A model generated the notes under the pieces. That model saw only the letters and a list, made by a program, of their open reading frames with translations. It searched no databases and was not told where the DNA came from. Shown here in pieces: positions 61,201-64,000 of a stretch of 64,000 nucleotides of DNA. Every line of letters starts with the position of its first letter. The first letter of the stretch is position 1. The DNA comes from Nectonema munidae (lineage: Eukaryota > Nematomorpha > Nectonematoida > Nectonematidae): positions 496,001 through 560,000 of the forward strand of contig JAUIRK010001051.1 in assembly GCA_030549495.1 (NCBI GenBank). The letters are read 5' to 3'. The position numbers were made by a program, and so were the translations under genes.

Positions 61201-62827
61201 CTTACACACGATTTGTATAGTCTTCCTTTTAACTTCAATGACAAAACTCTGGCGCACAGTACGCCTTAATTAAAATTTTGGTAGAATAGTTTTCTAAAAT
61301 CATATATTGATATTGTAAGTTAGGTTCATTATTAATAAGACAATTTTCGATTTGTTTTGACAAAATTTTTTAAGAGATTATTGATAAAAAGTGTCTATAG
61401 TTTTAGAAATTTGTATGAAAATAAACAGAACATCAAACATGCTAATATTTTTAAATGAACGTTTTTGAGCTTAATAAAGTTAAAAATTACAGATGCAAAG
61501 CCCGCGCTCCAAAATTTTGGGGCACAACCCCCCCTCCCCCCCCCCCCCCCCCCCGCCAAAATTTCTCAAGCCCCCAGCTAATTTTCAAGCTCCCCTAAAA
61601 AATTTCATTACCCTAAAAAATATGAGAAAAATCTAATGGCATTTTTTTCAATGAATGATTTGATTACAAGATTTTCCTCATTGATAGATGGAATAATTTA
61701 GAATGAAATTTAGGAGTAAAAAATTTATTACAACAGCAAAATTATTATATTTTTTTTGTGAGAGAGGAGTGAACTTCTTACTGCCCGAAAATAGGAAAAA
61801 TATCAGATCGTTTTCTATATCAACGTATTTCTTTGGTTAGTTCAAATATATTTACATGGCTAAACCTACCTTCTAGCACAGGGGTGGGGAAACTCCCTCC
61901 CTCGAGCCAAATTGTGCCCGTGATGGATTTTTATAGCTCCCGCACACTGATATATACCCGTTTGTAAAAAATGAAGTAAATTTTCACTTATTAAATTGTA
62001 TTATCCCATAGTTAGAAAAAGCCATATTCATTTATTTATAAAGAGAGGCAGGTGAAGCTTAACTTAGAGTTAGAGCAGTGTTAACTTCCTTTGCTTGGTA
62101 TAAATCTTTCGAGACAAATTGTTTAGTTAATCTTCACACAAAACAAAACTAAAAGTATATCAACTATAATGGCAACAAGAATGCCATTATATAGCCTCTC
62201 CAATAAGAAAATATTGATTTTTGATTGGTTTACTTTAAATGTTATATACAAGATTTACACAGGTTCAAGAGTTCGTATTTGGGATGCGCCGCGAATCTTG
62301 ATTTTTGAAATTTTTCGTCTACATCACTAAAAAGTTTCCCCAAAACTGTTCTAGCATGTAGGTATTCGAGAATGCCACTTGGAAGCTGAACAAAGACTAA
62401 CTCCCAAAGACTTCTTTAAAGTATAATATCCTTGAATGAATTAATCAGCCAAGCCCTCTGTACCGACTATTGGGATATCCCTTCTGAAAGATTGGCTTGT
62501 TATATGCTGCTATGTAATAAACGTTGAATTTACACTGCATATTTTCTTCAATCTAGGTTTGAAATCTGCGGAAGCATATGGCTCTCACCCAATACACTCT
62601 CTTTCTTTCCCAAGCTTGTGAATTACAGTTCTTGGCTCCAAGTTGAGTTGACGGAGTACCATATGAAGGATGACAGTGTCCTTCTGGAAGAGTGTGCCAA
62701 CAACAGTAGCTTTTGCTTTCAGAATGCTGTTATCAAATCACAAGCTCCTTCTCTCACTGTTGTTAGAGTAAATGATGGTAGCGGCAAATTTTGCACCTTT
62801 TCTCCTCCAGGTTTGAAGTCCATCAAA
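43150..62827 (+). CDS. NOMO: NOMO (nodal modulator) gene, 5' part, nine exons
   Basis: Exons 43150-43266, 46842-46977, 47040-47140, 49898-50007, 50828-50984, 53970-54230, 56487-56627, 56686-56906 and 62557-62827 join in phase to encode about 505 residues; vertebrate NOMO is about 1220, so the 3' half lies beyond the window. NOMO is an ER-membrane glycoprotein of repeated Ig-like beta-sandwich folds; with nicalin and TMEM147 it forms a complex at the ER translocon that helps multi-pass membrane protein insertion. Visible here: a signal peptide (residues 1 to about 22), CDGFIKSN, LKYETYCAPHNGYFTVP, INPPNGWKF, DFVFKGFTVSGK, LPGEYIVRGFHP and FEICGSI, all collinear with the family. Introns of 62 and 58 bp coexist with one of 5.6 kb. 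The gene identity is secure; exon 9's end is less certain. Confidence 0.9.
44860..45230 (-). pseudogene. LINE ORF2 C-terminal fragment in NOMO intron 1
   Basis: Minus-strand frame (44972-45229) with ILYRTKNMLIPKVKAAFYKA and FVKSKIQYYKIWRGSS, like the post-RT region (P-K-x3-LYxAFxxSxxxY) of jockey/CR1 LINEs. Just downstream of the RT piece at 45500-45860, probably the same insertion. Antisense to NOMO. Confidence 0.6.
45420..45860 (-). pseudogene. LINE reverse transcriptase fragment in NOMO intron 1
   Basis: Broken minus-strand frames give LNKYRFRGKFLRVIQSFLSE then RRQFTFLN, the YGFRG...SYLxxRxQ motif, and a YADD-like remnant (about 45445-45465). Antisense to NOMO. Confidence 0.58.
46842..46977 (+). 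CDS. NOMO: NOMO exon 2
   Basis: TTTTAG acceptor, then IILLSDKRSLKYETYCAPHN and INPPNGWKF. The GTATCA donor is phase 1. Strongest NOMO match in the window. Confidence 0.9.
47040..47140 (+). CDS. NOMO: NOMO exon 3
   Basis: Joined by a 62-bp intron. It reads NREEIQINIDGVDDECTRK then LDFVFKGFTVSGK, ending phase 0 at a GTAATT donor. Confidence 0.88.
48045..48330 (-). pseudogene. LINE reverse transcriptase fragment in NOMO intron 3
   Basis: The frame at 48074-48295 reads GPLLISIYINNLHKVCKSLE then FMYVDDIAIL, i.e. the GPLLFxIYINDL block and the catalytic Y-x-D-D box (YVDD). Antisense to NOMO. Confidence 0.72.
49546..49685 (+). repeat. tRNA-related SINE in NOMO intron 3
   Basis: Best-preserved subfamily 2 copy: A-box-like CTGGTTAGATAC, B box GGGTTCGATCCC (49592-49603), TATAGTTCGATACAAGCCGC, CAATGAAAACACCC and a GGTACCTTTACCTTTA tail. 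It ends about 210 bp before exon 4. Confidence 0.78.
49898..50007 (+). CDS. NOMO: NOMO exon 4
   Basis: TTTGCAG acceptor, IKAFNSDSGPSAVKVSIFSE then LQTSYSMKHG, phase 2 at a GTAAAA donor. It corresponds to the GPAGVxVSL strand of the family. Confidence 0.82.
50828..50984 (+). CDS. NOMO: NOMO exon 5
   Basis: CACAG acceptor completes a Phe codon, then YTFESSLLPGEYIVRGFHPE and ISGYDVM before GTAAAT, phase 0. LPGEY matches the LPGxY turn of the family's beta-sandwich repeats. Confidence 0.88.
51560..51859 (+). pseudogene. hAT transposase C-terminus in NOMO intron 5
   Basis: Plus-strand frame from 51693 reads FGSTYISESGFSTMKLLKSK then RSRLSCAHLDDCMRIALTNY and ends at TGA. This is the CMFGSTYxCESxFS...KxRxRL hAT dimerisation block of the SCAND3/ZBED5-like type. 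Upstream traces are broken. Confidence 0.75.
52895..53292. mobile_element. hAT-like MITE in NOMO intron 5
   Basis: Ends are CAGTAACGTAGCGAG and CTGGCTACGTGGCTG. The flanks TATATATA and TATAATAT are a poor 8-bp match. GC-rich ends, AT-rich centre, 398 bp. Confidence 0.55.
53530..53665 (+). repeat. tRNA-related SINE in NOMO intron 5
   Basis: Shares TAACTCAAGGTCTTGGGTTC and GATGAAAACACCC with the copy at 49546. The B box is changed to GGGTTCGATCTT. Confidence 0.72.
53970..54230 (+). CDS. NOMO: NOMO exon 6
   Basis: TTGCTAG acceptor, GEIHATPLPKYGFPRMKMLL then YLCSVQSEATGHFVFASLPP and NVPLLI, phase 0 at a GTGAGT donor. The first residues substitute for the family's G-S-V-x-S-D-G block. Confidence 0.86.
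54480..55990 (-). pseudogene. RTE-type LINE remnant in NOMO intron 6
   Basis: The reverse complement has broken frames in the order of an RTE LINE: endonuclease end (about 55500-55740), then WWWHKEVKEAIFNKK (about 55195-55220, the WWxxEVxxAxxxK motif after the endonuclease). A lysine-rich linker and a short NAEQLKSRYV-like start of the RT region (near 54830) follow. The strand is strongly biased to C/T on the plus strand, as expected of an A/G-rich coding strand. Antisense to NOMO. Confidence 0.62.
56487..56627 (+). CDS. NOMO: NOMO exon 7
   Basis: CCTTAG acceptor, LPFPDESIFAFDPLFHRFTL then RPIFRVFASRLNGRLFFHKN, phase 0 at a GTATTT donor. An earlier GT at 56607 is rejected because it breaks phase and alignment. 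Confidence 0.85.
56686..56906 (+). CDS. NOMO: NOMO exon 8
   Basis: Follows a 58-bp intron and TTCAG. It reads SLGVPGTSVFVTSKENNGV then SDDSGVYNISDFIPFGSYDV, ending phase 2 (AA) at a GTATAC donor. Confidence 0.86.
57000..58540. other. NOMO intron 8, AT-rich, nothing recognised
   Basis: No sustained frame or clear repeat beyond simple A/T runs. Confidence 0.4.
58548..58715. repeat. Near-perfect palindrome, two 66-bp arms
   Basis: Arms 58548-58613 and 58650-58715 are inverted copies with about one difference (GTTTGCG against GTCTGCG), separated by 36 bp. The right arm lies inside the TTAA-type MITE at 58613-58746. Confidence 0.9.
58613..58746. mobile_element. TTAACCC-type MITE in NOMO intron 8
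   Basis: Inverted termini AACCCGTTAACG and CGTTAACGGGTT, with TTAA at the left and TTAT at the right. It carries CAGACG at 58692-58697. Related by terminal sequence to the MITEs at 81, 30178 and 31397. Confidence 0.65.
58750..60750. other. NOMO intron 8, AT-rich, nothing recognised
   Basis: Short frames only; none has a recognisable motif. Confidence 0.4.
60755..61263 (-). pseudogene. LINE ORF2 3' end with ATG-type simple repeat tail
   Basis: A long minus-strand frame (60780-61112) reads RRMTGVEDIEQYLEEHRLRW then ARRGRPKKDAVKEDM and GRWRRR. This matches the C-terminal LRWxGHxxR...GRPxxxW region of RTE-type ORF2. Upstream, after a stop, KGRLYKSCVRSVMCYGAECW (61130-61230) is the preceding YGxExW block. 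The element ends in CATCATCATCATCAT on the plus strand, the simple-repeat tail expected of RTE. It is 5'-truncated and antisense to NOMO. Confidence 0.8.
61871..62356. mobile_element. hAT MITE with perfect 8-bp duplication, NOMO intron 8
   Basis: Element 61879-62348 (470 bp) begins CAGGGGTGGGGAAACT and ends AGTTTCCCCAAAACTG. It is flanked by TTCTAGCA on both sides (61871-61878, 62349-62356). It ends about 200 bp before exon 9. No transposase survives. Confidence 0.88.
62557..62827 (+). CDS. NOMO: NOMO exon 9 (end approximate)
   Basis: ATCTAG acceptor; the first G completes a Lys codon, then FEICGSIWLSPNTLSFF and GSGKFCTFSPPGLKSIK. The likely donor is GTATCA at 62828 (phase 0); a GT at 62811 inside PPG is the alternative. 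Confidence 0.75.
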
Positions 62828-62834
62828 GTATCAT

Positions 62835-64000
62835 TCCGATCATTAAGATTCTTTTATCTATTCCCTCGAGATTATCGCTCGAGTGTGTTCTATATGCTTA
62901 TTTGTATGTATCTTTGTTTTTAGTGTGTATGTGTGTGTTGTCGGTGTCTTTTTTATCAGTGTGTTTAAAAATACTACTATAAATAATTCAAAACGAAAAA
63001 TATCGGCAGCTTTCATCCATCTATTTCTTTGTCATAATAAAAATCTGTAAAAGAATCATTTCTGTGAAAAACAAAGAAGTAGCGTCTAATTTGTTTTGCT
63101 TCACATTTTTGTTCCTGGAGCATCATTGATTACATTCTTCACTTCTACTTTTTAAGATTTAAGATAACCTTCATAAGATACCAAAAACTCTTCATAGAAT
63201 CAGGTGTGCTAATAAAATTAACAGAATAAAATGTATTCACAGGATAGCATTCAATTCAAAGAATGGTGTGAGGATTGTATGTGCTATGAGGTTAAGTAGA
63301 AAGTCATAACGAAATTTCAAGAGAAAACAAATCGATTCTTCTAGTTTCTATAATCATGAACACAATTTTATGCACACAATCAAAACAAAACTAAACAAGT
63401 GGAAACCGCGTTCCAGTTTCCTAAAGTATAAATTTTGTATTCACTCTCAAGACTCAATTCACTTCATTCATGTATATAATCGTCTAATCCTTCTTTCACA
63501 CAGAATTAGTCACATATGTCATCAAAAGCAAATTTAAACTTGAAAGAAATTAGTCCTGTGTTTTTTGGATTATAAAAGTCTTTAGTATGCACAGTGAAAA
63601 AAAATCTTAAAAAATTCTATCTTTCTTTTCTGGAAGATTTCTTCATTCCACAGTGAACATAATTGTGAACAAAGTATATGACAACTTCTTATAGAGGGGA
63701 TGAATTAGAAGCGTTATAAAAGATCAGAATATGATATTGGTTTTTTACAAAATTGGTAAAATAACAAATTAAACACTCTTGAAATATGGTAAATTAATTC
63801 TATTTTAAATATTATGTGTAATTTTACTTACTGGTAAAGAAAAATTCTTTTGATAAATTTTTTTTATTCATTTTCTTTTTGTAATCAACTTCAAAAACTA
63901 ACTTTTATTAAAAATGGAGTAAAATTCGATAGTGCTGTATCTAAAATCGAACGTGAACCAAGGTAAACTTTCTGAATCTAAATTGTTAAATATACAGAAT
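62835..64000. other. NOMO intron 9 (start), nothing recognised
   Basis: No peptide matching the next part of NOMO was found, so the following exon lies beyond the window. Confidence 0.45.

Noticed and set aside
61528-61555. Long C run as a functional site
   Set aside because: A homopolymer tract in AT-rich DNA with no partner motif; its length may also be an assembly artefact.

Overview
This is an AT-rich, intron-containing animal genome window dominated by decayed transposable elements (TEs), with four host-gene signals. No prokaryotic operons, rRNA or CRISPR are visible. Short introns (58-65 bp) sit beside introns of several kb. That pattern, the MITE load and the divergent but recognisable animal proteins suggest an arthropod-like invertebrate. 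A parasitic copepod is one possibility, but the sequence does not settle it.

Host genes: (1) a single-exon TMEM126-like membrane protein on the minus strand (4069-4794); (2) a pair of in-phase, exon-like segments of unknown identity on the plus strand (12173-12378); (3) a complete four-exon myosin regulatory light chain gene on the plus strand (29525-34357, 179 aa); (4) the 5' part of a NOMO (nodal modulator) gene on the plus strand. The NOMO part has nine exons from the signal-peptide exon at 43150 to an exon ending near 62827. It encodes about 505 residues, and the gene runs off the right edge. All its exon phases agree.

Region by region: 0-3.1 kb holds a LINE reverse-transcriptase scrap and a full-length but broken piggyBac transposase. 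3.1-6.4 kb holds the TMEM126-like gene. 6.4-10.2 kb is nested hAT, Ty3/gypsy and non-autonomous hAT debris. 10.2-13.9 kb is AT-rich sequence with a 28-bp minisatellite and the orphan exon pair. 14.1-18.3 kb has a second piggyBac, a Tigger/pogo remnant, a GC-rich broken proline-rich reading frame of unknown origin, and a hAT MITE with a perfect 8-bp target duplication. 20.1-27.7 kb has more hAT copies, a gypsy gag fragment, a LINE endonuclease and SINEs. 28.7-34.7 kb is the myosin light chain locus, whose introns carry three MITEs and a dispersed repeat. 35-43 kb is intergenic, with mariner, Penelope-like, MITE and SINE remnants. 43.1-64 kb is NOMO, whose introns carry LINE fragments (all antisense to the gene), SINEs and hAT pieces.

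The broad theme is several families of short inverted-repeat elements. A TTAA-flanked group starting TTAACCC/TTAAACCC could have been moved by piggyBac-type transposases like the two broken copies here. A second group has 8-bp duplications typical of hAT. Protein calls rest on remembered family patterns, not database searches.
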